64,000 nucleotides of DNA, taken from assembly GCA_001310415.1 (NCBI GenBank), contig BAXE01000005.1:186001-250000 (forward strand), read 5' to 3'. Below the pieces are notes generated by a model. The model was not told the origin of the DNA, did no database searches, and saw only the letters and a program-made list of their open reading frames with translations. The DNA comes from Enterovibrio sp. JCM 19048. Lineage in GTDB: Bacteria > Pseudomonadota > Gammaproteobacteria > Enterobacterales > Vibrionaceae. Positions within the stretch are counted from its first letter, which is position 1; the number at the start of each line of letters is the position of its first letter. The translations under genes and the position numbers were made by a program. This document shows, one piece after another, positions 46,950 to 56,818 of the stretch.

Positions 46950-49208
46950 ATGATGTTTCTCGTCGGTCTCGTGTTAGCTATCGTCTCGCTTAAATGGTGG
47001 CCAGCGCTACCCGAACTGTTTGCTTTGCTGGTAATACTGACAGTTGTTGCCATCCAGCACAAACGCACACCATCTATCGTTACCGGGATGACCATAGGTT
47101 GTATGGTCGCTACCAGCGCTGCAGCACTCTTCATTTACAAATCAGAAGCCGCCTTAACTGTGGCACAAGATACTACCATAGCGGGGGAAGTTGGCAGCCT
47201 TTTTACAGGTGAAAATCAACAAACCAGCGTGATCTTTGATGTCGACACAGTCAATGGACGCAAGTTAACCATTTTCGAGACATTCCGGGCGCGACTTTAC
47301 TGGCGCAGCGATATACCGGTAAAGGAAGGGCAGCGCTGGGAAATCACGGCCAGATTGCGTGAGCCATATGGTCGCGTCAACGAAGCGGGCTTTGATGCTG
47401 AAACCTATTTTCTTTCCCGTCATATACATAGCAAAGGTTCTGTGCTGACTGCAACCCAGATCGATCCGGCAACTTCGCTCAGACAAGCCTTCTACGACCG
47501 CATCTTGCCTGTGGTGAGTGAAATGGGGAATGCCCGTTATCTTCTCGCATTGAGTTTTGGTGAGCGTGCCTGGCTGACAGACAGTGATTGGGTTGCATTG
47601 CGCAATACCGGTTTGGCGCACTTGCTTGCAATTTCGGGTCTGCATATTGGCCTTGCGTTTATCTTTGGTACCACGCTGTTCAAAATCGTTTTGCCTCTCG
47701 TCTTTCGTCGCGACAATCTGGTGTGGCTTCCGATGATGACGGGCGTCGTAGGCGCTGTCGCTTACGCCTGGGTTGCCGGATTTTCATTGCCGTCGCAGCG
47801 GGCATTGTTGGCCTTGTGTGTCTTTGTCGGTATCCGGCTGACAGGGTTCAGCTTAAGCCCATTGATGACAGTGCTTTGTGTTCTTTCTCTTTTATTGGTC
47901 TTCGACCCGCTGGCGATATTCTCTGTCAGCTTCTGGCTCTCATTCGGCGCCGTTATGGTGTTATGTGTAATGAGCCTGTCTGGGGCTGCATCGACTAAGG
48001 AGAGCGGGAGTAAGCTGCGGCGATATGTCACTAGCTTGTTCAGAATGCAGCTCTTTCTTTTTGTTGGCATGGCACCGCTGATGTGGAACTGGTTTGGCGG
48101 GATAAGTCTGCCGGCCATTTTCTTTAACCTGCTGGCAGTACCGTGGGTCAGCTTAATCGCCGTACCCGTAATTTTGCTGGCGCTTATTGCATCCATGTTT
48201 GTGCCTGTCTATTGGTTGTGGTCACTGGCTGATCTCACTCTGGAACCTGTTGTCTGGCTAATGTCTTGGGCTGACGTGGGTTGGGTAGAGTTTCCCCAAT
48301 TTCCATTGTGGGCTGTACTACTGGCCGCTATTGCTAGCTACCTGTTTTATCTGTTCCGTTTACGTTCATTCCCCATGCTTTTTGCGGTGGTAGCGTTAGT
48401 GTTGGTAACCGCCGCTGTCGATCTGAAAGATGAAAAGCTCTGGCGTGTCGCGTCCATGGATGTGGGACATGGTTCTGCGATCATTATTGAAAAGGGCGGC
48501 GAGGCCATTATTTACGATACGGGCGCGGCATGGGGTCAGAGTTCAATTGCTAAATCGGTGTTGGAGCCGGTACTGCGAAAAAGAAACCTCACGCTGGCTG
48601 GACTCATTCTCAGCCATGATGACAATGACCATGCCGGTGGCACCGAGTGGTTGGTTGCCAATCTGTCTCCCCGCTGGGTGAGGGCACCCAAGGTTGGGGA
48701 TGCGATGTTGCCCTGTCTGAGAGGGCAGAATTGGATTTGGCAAGGACTGACATTTTACGTTTTGTATCCGACGGAATTATCTAACGATGCGGAAAACCGC
48801 GATTCGTGCGTGATCCGGGTTACAGATGGCAACTATGCAGTATTGTTGACCGGCGATTTACCCAAGGCGCAAGAGTTGCAGCTGGTGGAGGAAAATCAGT
48901 CGTTGTCCGCCGATGTGCTGATGGTGCCCCACCATGGCAGTGACACTTCTTCCTCTGCCATATTTCTTGAAGCAGTGAGGCCGTCAATTGCGATTGCGTC
49001 TTCCGGGCGGTATACACCTTGGGTTCTGCCAAACCCTGATGTTGTCAGCCGATATAAAGAGAGGAACATCATCTGGTATGAAACGGCTCTGCATGGGCAA
49101 GTGAGTGTTTATTTCTCAGACAAAGGTTGGTGGGTAAATAGCCAACGCTTTGATGTGGAGCCCTATTGGTACCGCAAGATGTTTGGAGCACCTCGAATAA
49201 AAGAGTAG
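46950..49208 (+). CDS. comEC: DNA internalisation competence protein ComEC/Rec2
   Basis: 752 residues, unbroken. An N-terminal OB-like DUF4131 region (FETFRARLYWRSDIPVKEGQ), a Competence domain with many spans (LLAISGLHIGLAFIFGTTLF; VAGFSLPSQRALLALCVFV), and a C-terminal metallo-beta-lactamase domain with HDDNDHAGG, TGD and VPHHGSDTSSS. It forms the inner-membrane channel that pulls in single-stranded DNA, consistent with the natural transformation known in vibrios. 36 bases before msbA, as in related genomes. Confidence 0.93.
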   Translation: MMFLVGLVLAIVSLKWWPALPELFALLVILTVVAIQHKRTPSIVTGMTIGCMVATSAAALFIYKSEAALTVAQDTTIAGEVGSLFTGENQQTSVIFDVDTVNGRKLTIFETFRARLYWRSDIPVKEGQRWEITARLREPYGRVNEAGFDAETYFLSRHIHSKGSVLTATQIDPATSLRQAFYDRILPVVSEMGNARYLLALSFGERAWLTDSDWVALRNTGLAHLLAISGLHIGLAFIFGTTLFKIVLPLVFRRDNLVWLPMMTGVVGAVAYAWVAGFSLPSQRALLALCVFVGIRLTGFSLSPLMTVLCVLSLLLVFDPLAIFSVSFWLSFGAVMVLCVMSLSGAASTKESGSKLRRYVTSLFRMQLFLFVGMAPLMWNWFGGISLPAIFFNLLAVPWVSLIAVPVILLALIASMFVPVYWLWSLADLTLEPVVWLMSWADVGWVEFPQFPLWAVLLAAIASYLFYLFRLRSFPMLFAVVALVLVTAAVDLKDEKLWRVASMDVGHGSAIIIEKGGEAIIYDTGAAWGQSSIAKSVLEPVLRKRNLTLAGLILSHDDNDHAGGTEWLVANLSPRWVRAPKVGDAMLPCLRGQNWIWQGLTFYVLYPTELSNDAENRDSCVIRVTDGNYAVLLTGDLPKAQELQLVEENQSLSADVLMVPHHGSDTSSSAIFLEAVRPSIAIASSGRYTPWVLPNPDVVSRYKERNIIWYETALHGQVSVYFSDKGWWVNSQRFDVEPYWYRKMFGAPRIKE

Positions 49209-49243
49209 AATGCCCGCAACTTGCAAGAAGATAAGCAAATAAA

Positions 49244-51000
49244 ATGTCATCAAATTATCAAGATAAAACCACCTGGCAGACCTTTAAACAGCTTTGGCCT
49301 TATATCGCCAGTTATAAAATTGGTCTGGTGGTTGCTATCATTGCACTGGTTATCAATGCTGCCAGTGATACCCTGATGCTCTCTATGCTCAAACCTCTTC
49401 TGGATGAAGGGTTTAGCTACGATAGCGTCGACGGTGATTTCCTCAAATGGATGCCACTCTACCTGATTGGTTTGATGCTGGTTCGTGGTGTATCCAGCTT
49501 TGTCTCGGCATATGGGCTTTCCTGGGTCTCGGGTAAAGTTGTCATGAATATGCGCCGCCGCATGTTCAACCATTTCATGAAAATGCCAGTGAGTTTCTTT
49601 GATAAAGAATCCTCCGGTGCACTGCTTTCACGCATTACCTACGATTCAGAGCAGGTGGCTAACGCGACCAGTGGCGCTTTGGTCAGCCTGGTACGTGAAG
49701 GTGCATCGATTATCGGTCTGATGGTTCTGATGTTCTATAACAGCTGGCAACTGTCGGCGATCTTGTTGATTATTGCGCCGATCGTCGCCTGGGCTATTGG
49801 TTTTGTTTCCAAGCGTTTTCGCGCCATTTCCTCCAACATGCAAGAAGCAATGGGCTCCGTAACTTCTTCCGCTGAGCAGATGCTGAAAGGCCACAAAGTG
49901 GTGCTTAGCTTTGGTGGTCAGGAAGTGGAAAAGACCCGTTTTGAAGACGTAAGCAACCGCATGCGTCAGCAGACCATGAAGCTGGTTTCTGCTCAGGCGA
50001 TTGCCAACCCGGTTATCCAGCTTATCGCTTCTTTTGCACTGGTTGCAGTGCTGATGCTGGCGAATACCGAGTCAATCCGAAATGAACTGACTGCAGGTAC
50101 CTTTGCCGTTGTGTTTGGTGCCATGTTCGGCTTGATGCGACCACTGAAAGCGCTGACCAACGTAACCTCTCAGTTCCAACGCGGTATGGCTGCGTGTACC
50201 AGCCTGTTTGAGCTGATGGAAATGGAGACGGAAAAAGACAACGGCCAACATGTTGCAGAGCGTGTAAAAGGCGACATCAAAGTGAATGATGTCGTGTTCA
50301 CTTACCCAACCAAGGACACGCCTGCGCTGAATAAAGTGACTTTCGATGTCCCTGCGGGCAAGACATTGGCGCTGGTAGGTCGCTCAGGTTCAGGTAAGAG
50401 TACAATTGCCAACCTCCTAACCCGTTTTTATGACATCGACAGCGGTGAAATCACCATTGATGGTGTGAAGATTGAAGACTATACCCTGTCAAACCTGCGC
50501 GAGCATGTGGCGATTGTGTCCCAAAACGTTCACCTGTTTAACGACACCATTGCGAATAACATTGCTTACGCCGCGGAAGACAAATACAGCCGCGAAGAGA
50601 TTGAACGTGCCGCTGAACTGGCTTTCGCAACCGACTTTATCCGCAACATGGATAACGGCTTTGATACCGTTATCGGTGAAAATGGCGTGAGCTATCCGGT
50701 GGTCAACGTCAACGTATTGCGATTGCCCGTGCATTGCTACGCAATGCGCCGGTATTGATTTTGGACGAAGCAACTTCAGCGCTGGATACCGAATCAGAGC
50801 GCGCAATTCAGGCGGCGTTGGACGAATTGCAAAAAGACCGTACGGTGCTGGTGATTGCTCACCGACTCTCTACCATTGAAAACGCTGATCAGATCCTGGT
50901 GGTTGATGAAGGTGAGATTGTTGAGCGTGGTACACACGCCGAACTGATTGAAAAAGACGGCGCATATGCGCAGCTTCACCGCATTCAATTCGGAGATTAA
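49244..51000 (+). CDS. msbA: Lipid A ABC flippase MsbA (one frameshift)
   Basis: 585 residues corrected. Six-span ABC exporter domain ([20 protein letters not shown] start, [20 protein letters not shown] coupling region) fused to an ATPase: Walker [11 protein letters not shown]-loop [10 protein letters not shown], signature [15 protein letters not shown], Walker [13 protein letters not shown], His in [10 protein letters not shown]. It flips core lipid A across the inner membrane. One lost T at AGCTATCC (50692) hits the signature motif. An essential gene. Confidence 0.95.
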
Positions 51001-51003
51001 AGC

Positions 51004-52033
51004 TTGGCTGGGTTGGTCGAAAAAATCTGGTTTGAAAACCACCCACTAGGCTGGATTGGCGCGCCACTGCTGTGGCCGCTGAGCAAACTGTTTGGCTTGA
51101 TTGCCCGAAAGCGCCGGGCTGAGTTTCTGGCTGGTACCAACGGTGCCTATAAAGCGCCCGTGCCAGTGATTGTCGTTGGCAATATCACCGTCGGTGGCAA
51201 TGGGAAAACCCCGGTGGTGGTCTGGCTGGTCGAGCAACTGAAAGCCAAAGGATTCAATCCCGGTGTGGTTTCCCGTGGCTATGGTGGCAAAGCAGAAAAC
51301 TATCCTTTGTGGTTGATGAAACCACAGGGACAGACAAGGCCGGTGACGAACCTGTTTTGATTTACCAGCGTACCGGCGCGCCAGTGGCGATTTCTCCTGT
51401 ACGCAGCGATGCCGTTAAAGCACTGTTGCCACTGGGCGTGGATATCATCATTACTGATGATGGCCTTCAGCATTACAAACTGGCACGTGACATTGAATTT
51501 GTTATCGTCGACGGTGAACGCCGGTTTGGCAATGAGCACTACATGCCTTTTGGTCCGTTGCGCGAGCAGACCGACCGCTTGAGTAGCGTCGATTTTGTGG
51601 TGTGTAACGGCGGAGAAACCAAGCAGGGCGAGGTGGCGATGACACTAAAACCCTCTGAGTTGGTTAACCTGAAACCGGCGAGCGTGTTGCGGCAAAATCG
51701 CTGGCATCGACTGTCGCATTTGCGGGCATTGGTAATCCACAGCGGTTTTTCAATACACTGAAAGAGCTCGGTGTTGCGCCTCTCCGCTGTGAACCGTTTG
51801 CTGACCACAAAGCTTTTGAATACGAGCAACTCAATGCCTTGGCAAAGAGAGGCGAACATTTGCTGATGACAGAGAAAGACGCGGTAAAATGCCGTGCTTT
51901 TATCGCGCAGCATCCAGAGATTGAAAATTGGTGGTATCTACCCGTTGATGCAACATTCAGCGAAAAAGATGCGGCCAACATAATGAACAAAATCATGAAA
52001 GTGAAGGATGGATATGGATCACCGACTGCTTGA
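51004..52033 (+). CDS. lpxK: Tetraacyldisaccharide 4'-kinase (two frameshifts)
   Basis: About 343 residues corrected; TTG start 51004, 3 bases after msbA. P-loop-like [20 protein letters not shown], then [40 protein letters not shown] and [20 protein letters not shown]. Phosphorylates the 4' position of lipid A disaccharide. Lost bases near 51312 (TGTGGTTG for TGTGGGTTG) and near 51674 (CTGAAACC for CTGAAAACC, giving [20 protein letters not shown]). Its end overlaps ycaR. Confidence 0.92.
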
Positions 52034-52196
52034 AATCGTGGCTTGCCCAGCGTGCAAGGGAAAGCTCAACTACAACAAAGAGAACAACGAGCTGGTCTGT
52101 AAGTTTGACCGCTTGGCCTATCCAATCCGCGACGGTATTCCTGTCATGCTGACGACAGAAGCGCGCGAGATGTCTTCTGACGAGGTTAAACAATGA
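52014..52196 (+). CDS. ycaR: Trm112-like small protein YcaR (UPF0434)
   Basis: 60 residues: [20 protein letters not shown], then [19 protein letters not shown] zinc-ribbon Trm112 fold, though only one Cys pair is evident. It sits between lpxK and kdsB as in most gammaproteobacteria. ATG 52014 has AAGGATGG at the right distance. Its stop overlaps the kdsB start (ATGA). Confidence 0.9.
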   Translation: MDHRLLEIVACPACKGKLNYNKENNELVCKFDRLAYPIRDGIPVMLTTEAREMSSDEVKQ

Positions 52197-52941
52197 AATT
52201 CACCGTGGTGATCCCGGCGCGCTATGCGTCGAGCCGCTTGCCTGCGAAACCTCTGGTTGATATCGGTGGCAAGCCGATGATCCAATGGGTATACGAACAG
52301 GCGATGAAGTCCGGCGCGGACAAAGTCATCATTGCGACAGACGACCAACGTATTGTTGATGCAGTAAACCAGTTTGGTGGCGAAGTCTGTATGACCCGCG
52401 AAGACCATCAGTCGGGTACTGAGCGCTTGGCTGAAGTCGTAGAGAAATACAACTTGGCGGCCGATGAAATTATCGTCAATGTTCAGGGTGATGAGCCCTG
52501 ATCCCACCAAGTGTGATTCGTCAGGTCGCAGAAAACTTGGCGCGTAGCGATGCACCGATGTCGACCCTGGCGGTGAACATTGATCATGCGGACGAAGTGT
52601 TTAACCCGAATGCAGTCAAAGTGGTCACCGACAAGGATGGCTACGCACTGTACTTCAGCCGTGCAACCATTCCGTGGGATCGCGATAACTTCGCCAAAGC
52701 GCCAGCTGAAATCCACCACAACCTGAAGCGTCACATCGGCATTTATGGTTACCGTGCAGGCTTTATCAATACTTACATCAACTGGGCTCCGAGCCCGATT
52801 GAACACATTGAATGCCTAGAGCAATTGCGCGTACTTTGGTACGGAGAGAAGATCCACGTTGAAGTGGCCATTGAAGCGCCTCCAGCGGGTGTGGACACGC
52901 CAGAAGATCTGGAGTTGGTACGAAAGCTTATTGCCCAGTAA
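52193..52941 (+). CDS. kdsB: 3-deoxy-manno-octulosonate cytidylyltransferase (one frameshift)
   Basis: 249 residues corrected. Nucleotidyl-transferase start [51 protein letters not shown], and [14 protein letters not shown]; end [14 protein letters not shown]. Makes CMP-Kdo for the LPS inner core. GAGCCCTGATC at 52499 should have one more C (GDEPLIPPSVI). Essential; closes the LPS run with a terminator. Confidence 0.95.
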
Positions 52942-52960
52942 TCGTCTGCCAGAAATGAAA

Positions 52961-52984
52961 AAAGCTGCCATTGGCAGCTTTTTT
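52961..52984 (+). terminator. Terminator after kdsB
   Basis: AAAGCTGCCA/TTGGCAGCTT followed by TTTT. Confidence 0.85.
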
Positions 52985-53006
52985 GCGTTTAGTGTTTGAG
53001 AGTAAA

Positions 53007-53862
53007 TCAGGTTGCGGGTACAACCTGTTCAGTTTCAACCACCTCTTCATCAATGGTCGTCTCAGGTTGCGTCACTGGCGCTGTCTGAAACTCCGCTTCC
53101 TGCTCGGCCACTTTGTCACGCAGGCGTTGCCAAAGTTGTCCAGATTCTCATGCCAATAGCGTTCAAACTGCTCCAGGTACTGTGCGCGGGGGCTGTATTT
53201 AATCCAAGGCTGGTGGATCTCTTTCTGTGCCATGAAATTGGTTGGTGCAGGGATAGGGTTTAAACCCGCATTCTCAAATTCATACATCGCGCGCGGCATG
53301 TGGTTGGCAGAGGTGACGAGTACCAGATTGCTGTTACCGACAACGGATGCTGCCTGAAAGGCCTCTTCCCACGTATCTTTCGCAGTTTCCAGCAGCAGTA
53401 TGTTGTTTTTGTTCACGCCCAATGCCAGAGCAACTCGTGCCAGCATTCGGGCATGACTCACTTCATATCCGCCATCATAACCAGACAGGATCAATTTCGA
53501 CGTTGGATACATAAAGTGAATGCGGATCCTTCAGCCAGTCGCATTAATGCCACACGTGACAATTCAGACGTAGGCGGTATCTCATCATCAACCACATGGC
53601 CATGACCCAACACCATCACATAATCGACCGGTTTTTCCGTGGGCAGGAAGGGTGGGTACTGGCGTTCCATTTTCATTAAAAGTGAAGAAGTGAAAGGTTG
53701 GAACGAAACCAGGCCAATTAACAACAGAGAAACAAAAACAACGAAAGATCCGAACCCTTTTCTCTGGGTAAACCAGATCAAAAACAGGCCGAAAAATCCA
53801 AGTAGCAGTAGCGCAGGAAGGGGCATCAGTAAAGTTGATATAAGTTTTTTTAGTTCAAACAT
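53007..53862 (-). CDS. elyC: Envelope biogenesis factor ElyC, DUF218 (two frameshifts)
   Basis: About 285 residues corrected. Two N-terminal spans (MPLPALLLLGFFGLFLIWF; GSFVVFVSLLLIGLVSF) and a periplasmic DUF218 domain: DYVMVLGHGHVVDDEIPPTS, KLILSGYDGGYEVSHARMLA, LVLVTSANHMPRAMYEFENA. Lost bases near 53515 and 53141; the second repair gives WQRLRDKVAEQE and a stop at 53007-53009. ElyC acts in undecaprenyl-phosphate or peptidoglycan precursor metabolism in Escherichia coli. It is divergent from cmoM, matching the conserved neighbourhood. Confidence 0.85.
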
Positions 53863-53975
53863 GAAATGTCGCCCGAAATATAGTCAAACAGGGGCCAGAA
53901 AGTGCATCAGACCTTTATTAACGGCAGGCTTATGCGAAAATAAACCCCTTAGCAGACAATCATAACGAAGGCACT

Positions 53976-54758
53976 GTGACTGAGGATAGAAATTTCGACG
54001 ACATTGCCCACAAATTTGTTAAAAACATTTACGGCTCGGGCAAGGGAGAAATCCGCCAAGCCGTTGTTTGGCAAGATCTCGAATCAATATTGAACCGCCT
54101 GGGCGAATCTAGTCCGCTGGACATTTTAGATGCCGGTGGTGGATTGGCACAGCTTTCGCAACAAATCGCGCAGCGTGGCCACAACGTGACCTTGTGTGAT
54201 CTTTCTTCACAGATGCTCGCGCTGGCTGAAAAAGACATCGATGAAGCAGGGCTATTGCCGCACTATCGCTTCGTTCATGCACCGGTGCAGGAAATCGCAC
54301 AGCATACAGACAAGCAGTTCGATCTGATGCTTTTCCACGCAGTAATGGAATGGCTTGGTGACCCGCGTGAAGCGCTGGATGTCGTACTGTCACAAGTCAA
54401 ACCGGGTGGTGTTGCATCGGTCATGTTCTACAACCAAAATGGCCTGCTGTTTAAGAACCTGATCTGTGGCAACCTGACGCATGTTGAAGAGGGCATGCCT
54501 CACCGCAAGCGCTTTAAACTGCAGCCACAGAAAGGCCTTCAACCTGAAGACGTCTATCAGTGGATTGAAGAGGCCGGTTTTACCATTTTAGGGAAAAGTG
54601 GTGTTCGCACGTTCCATGACTACATGAAAGACACGAGAACAGGCGAATTCACCTTTGAACAGGTCGTGGCGATGGAGCAAAAACTCTGCCGTCAGGAACC
54701 TTTTATCTCGTTAGGTCGCTACATTCACGTGTACGCGCAAAGGCCTCTCGAGTCATAA
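53976..54758 (+). CDS. cmoM: tRNA 5-carboxymethoxyuridine methyltransferase
   Basis: 260 residues from GTG 53976. SAM-dependent class I fold: LDILDAGGGLAQLSQQIAQR, LCDLSSQMLALAEKDI, FHAVMEWLGDPREAL, and CmoM-specific FYNQNGLLFKNLICGN. Methylates cmo5U34 of tRNAs to mcmo5U. It precedes mukF by 36 bases as in enterobacteria (formerly smtA), and is probably cotranscribed with mukFEB. Confidence 0.93.
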   Translation: MTEDRNFDDIAHKFVKNIYGSGKGEIRQAVVWQDLESILNRLGESSPLDILDAGGGLAQLSQQIAQRGHNVTLCDLSSQMLALAEKDIDEAGLLPHYRFVHAPVQEIAQHTDKQFDLMLFHAVMEWLGDPREALDVVLSQVKPGGVASVMFYNQNGLLFKNLICGNLTHVEEGMPHRKRFKLQPQKGLQPEDVYQWIEEAGFTILGKSGVRTFHDYMKDTRTGEFTFEQVVAMEQKLCRQEPFISLGRYIHVYAQRPLES

Positions 54759-54794
54759 CGATTACAAGATACACATGAACAACAAGGAAAACGG

Positions 54795-56115
54795 ATGAGC
54801 GAATTCTCTCAGACTGTTCCTGAGTTGGTTGGTTGGGTGAAAACGAATGACTTCTCCCTCAATCTGCCGCCGGAACGGCTGGCATTTCTCCTTGCCGTTG
54901 CTGTACTCAGCAGCGAGCGTTTCGAGGAGGAGCTAGGGGAAGGGGAGCTGGTCGATGCATTCCGTATCGTCAGTGACCAATTCGATCAAGCTAGCGAAAC
55001 CATCGCGTTTCGTGCAAACAATGCCATTAACGACTTGGTGCGCAGCCGCCTGCTGAGCCGTTTTACCAGCGAAATGACCGACGGCGCGAGTATTTATCGT
55101 CTTACGCCGCTGGCACTGGTATCAGCGATTATTACGCGCGTCACCGCGAATACAGCTCACTCAAGCTTTCAATTCAACTGTCCATGGTGGCTGATGAGAT
55201 TGATAAAGCCCTGACCGCAGCTGCAGAAGATGGTGATGCGGATTTCTGGCGCAAGAATGTTTACGGCGTACTGAAGTATTCAGTGGCCGAAATTTTCGAT
55301 CGTATCGATCTGAACCAACGCACCATGGATGAGCAGCAGCAAAAAGTGAAAGACGACATTGCTGCGCTGTTAAACCAGGACTGGCAGGCTGCGATCGCTA
55401 ACTGTGAGCAACTGCTGAATGAAACCTCCAGCACCCTGCGAGAGCTTCAGGACACCCTGCAGTCGGCGGGTGACCAGTTGCAAACCCAGCTTCTGAATAT
55501 TCAGGAACAGGTTCACGGCCGCGACGATTTAGATTTCGTTGATGCCATGATCTACAACCTGCAAATGAAGCTGGATCGCATCGTGAACTGGGGCCAGCAG
55601 GCGATTGATCTCTGGATCGGCTACGACCGCCATGTACACAAATTTATTCGTAATGCCATCGACATGGACAAGAACCGCGCGTTCAGCCAGCGTCTTCGCC
55701 AGTCGGTGACAGAATACTTCGATAACCCTTGGTTCCTGACCTTTGCCGATGCAGAACGTCTGCGTGATATGCGCGACGAAGCACTGGTACTTCGTGATGA
55801 CGAAGTGACCGGTGAAATGCCGGCAGAAGTCGAGTTTGAGGAACTGACGCTGGTTAACGACCAATTGAGCGACCAAATCTCAGACATGCTGTCTCGCCAC
55901 CGTCAAACGGGTGAGGGCATAGATTTGGGCGTGGTACTGAAAAACTATCTGGCTCAACACCCACAAGCCCGTCACTTCGATCTGGCGCGGATCGTGATCA
56001 ACCAGGCGGTTCGCTTGGTTACTCGCAATCCGACATGAATGCAATTCAGCCGGACTGGCAGGCAATTAACGAATACGGAGCCAAGGTACAAGCGAATGTC
56101 ATCGATAAATATTGA
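54795..56115 (+). CDS. mukF: Chromosome partition protein MukF, kleisin (two frameshifts)
   Basis: 440 residues corrected, the same as in Escherichia coli. N-terminal winged helix ([20 protein letters not shown]), helical middle, C-terminal domain [20 protein letters not shown]. Two lost G: near 55118 ([19 protein letters not shown]) and near 56012 ([20 protein letters not shown]), after which the true stop is at 56113-56115. Without the second repair the protein would lose about 26 C-terminal residues that contact the MukB head. The corrected end overlaps mukE by 20 bases. Confidence 0.94.
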
Positions 56116-56818
56116 AGAATTTATGCCAGAGGAACTGGCAAAAGCGATTGCCAATCCGCTGTTCCCGGCATTGGATAGCGTCCTGCGTGCTGGCCGCCAT
56201 ATCGCCAGCGAAGATTTGGATAACCACGCTTATCTGATTGAGTTTGAAACCCCGCTGCAGCATTTCTACCAGCGTTATAACGCTGAGTTGGTGCGTGCAC
56301 CTGAAGGTTTCTTCTACCTGCGTCCGCGCTCAACCTCATTGATTGGTCGCGCAGTGCTTTCAGAACTCGACATGCTGGTAGGTAAGGTGTTGTGTTTCCT
56401 TTACCTGAGCCCAGAGCGTCTGGCACAGGAAGGTATTTTCACCACCCAGGAACTGTTTGACGAGCTGCTCACACTGGCGGATGAGAAGAAACTGATGAAG
56501 CTGGTGACCCTGCGTGCTTCAGGTTCGGATCTTGACCGCGAGAAGCTATACGACAAAGTGAAAACCTCACTGCGTCGTCTTCGTCGTATCGGCATGATTG
56601 TGCCAATCGGCGACAACGGTAAATTCCGCGTGAGTGAAGCGACATTCCGCTTCGGTGCGGATGTGCGTGCGGGTGACGATATCCGTGAAGCACAGCTGCG
56701 CCTTATCCGCGATGGTGAAGCGGTTATTCACCAGCAGGAACATGCACAATCCAGCTTGCTAAAAGAAGATGATCACGACGAAGATCGTGACGAAGATGCT
56801 CAGGAGGTTCAGGCATGA
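56096..56818 (+). CDS. mukE: Chromosome partition protein MukE
   Basis: 240 residues from ATG 56096 ([20 protein letters not shown]). KITE-type winged-helix protein: [40 protein letters not shown]. Acidic tail ([17 protein letters not shown]). Binds MukF and bridges to the MukB heads. Its stop overlaps the mukB start (ATGA), so the three subunits are translationally coupled. Confidence 0.95.
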   Translation: MSSINIEEFMPEELAKAIANPLFPALDSVLRAGRHIASEDLDNHAYLIEFETPLQHFYQRYNAELVRAPEGFFYLRPRSTSLIGRAVLSELDMLVGKVLCFLYLSPERLAQEGIFTTQELFDELLTLADEKKLMKLVTLRASGSDLDREKLYDKVKTSLRRLRRIGMIVPIGDNGKFRVSEATFRFGADVRAGDDIREAQLRLIRDGEAVIHQQEHAQSSLLKEDDHDEDRDEDAQEVQA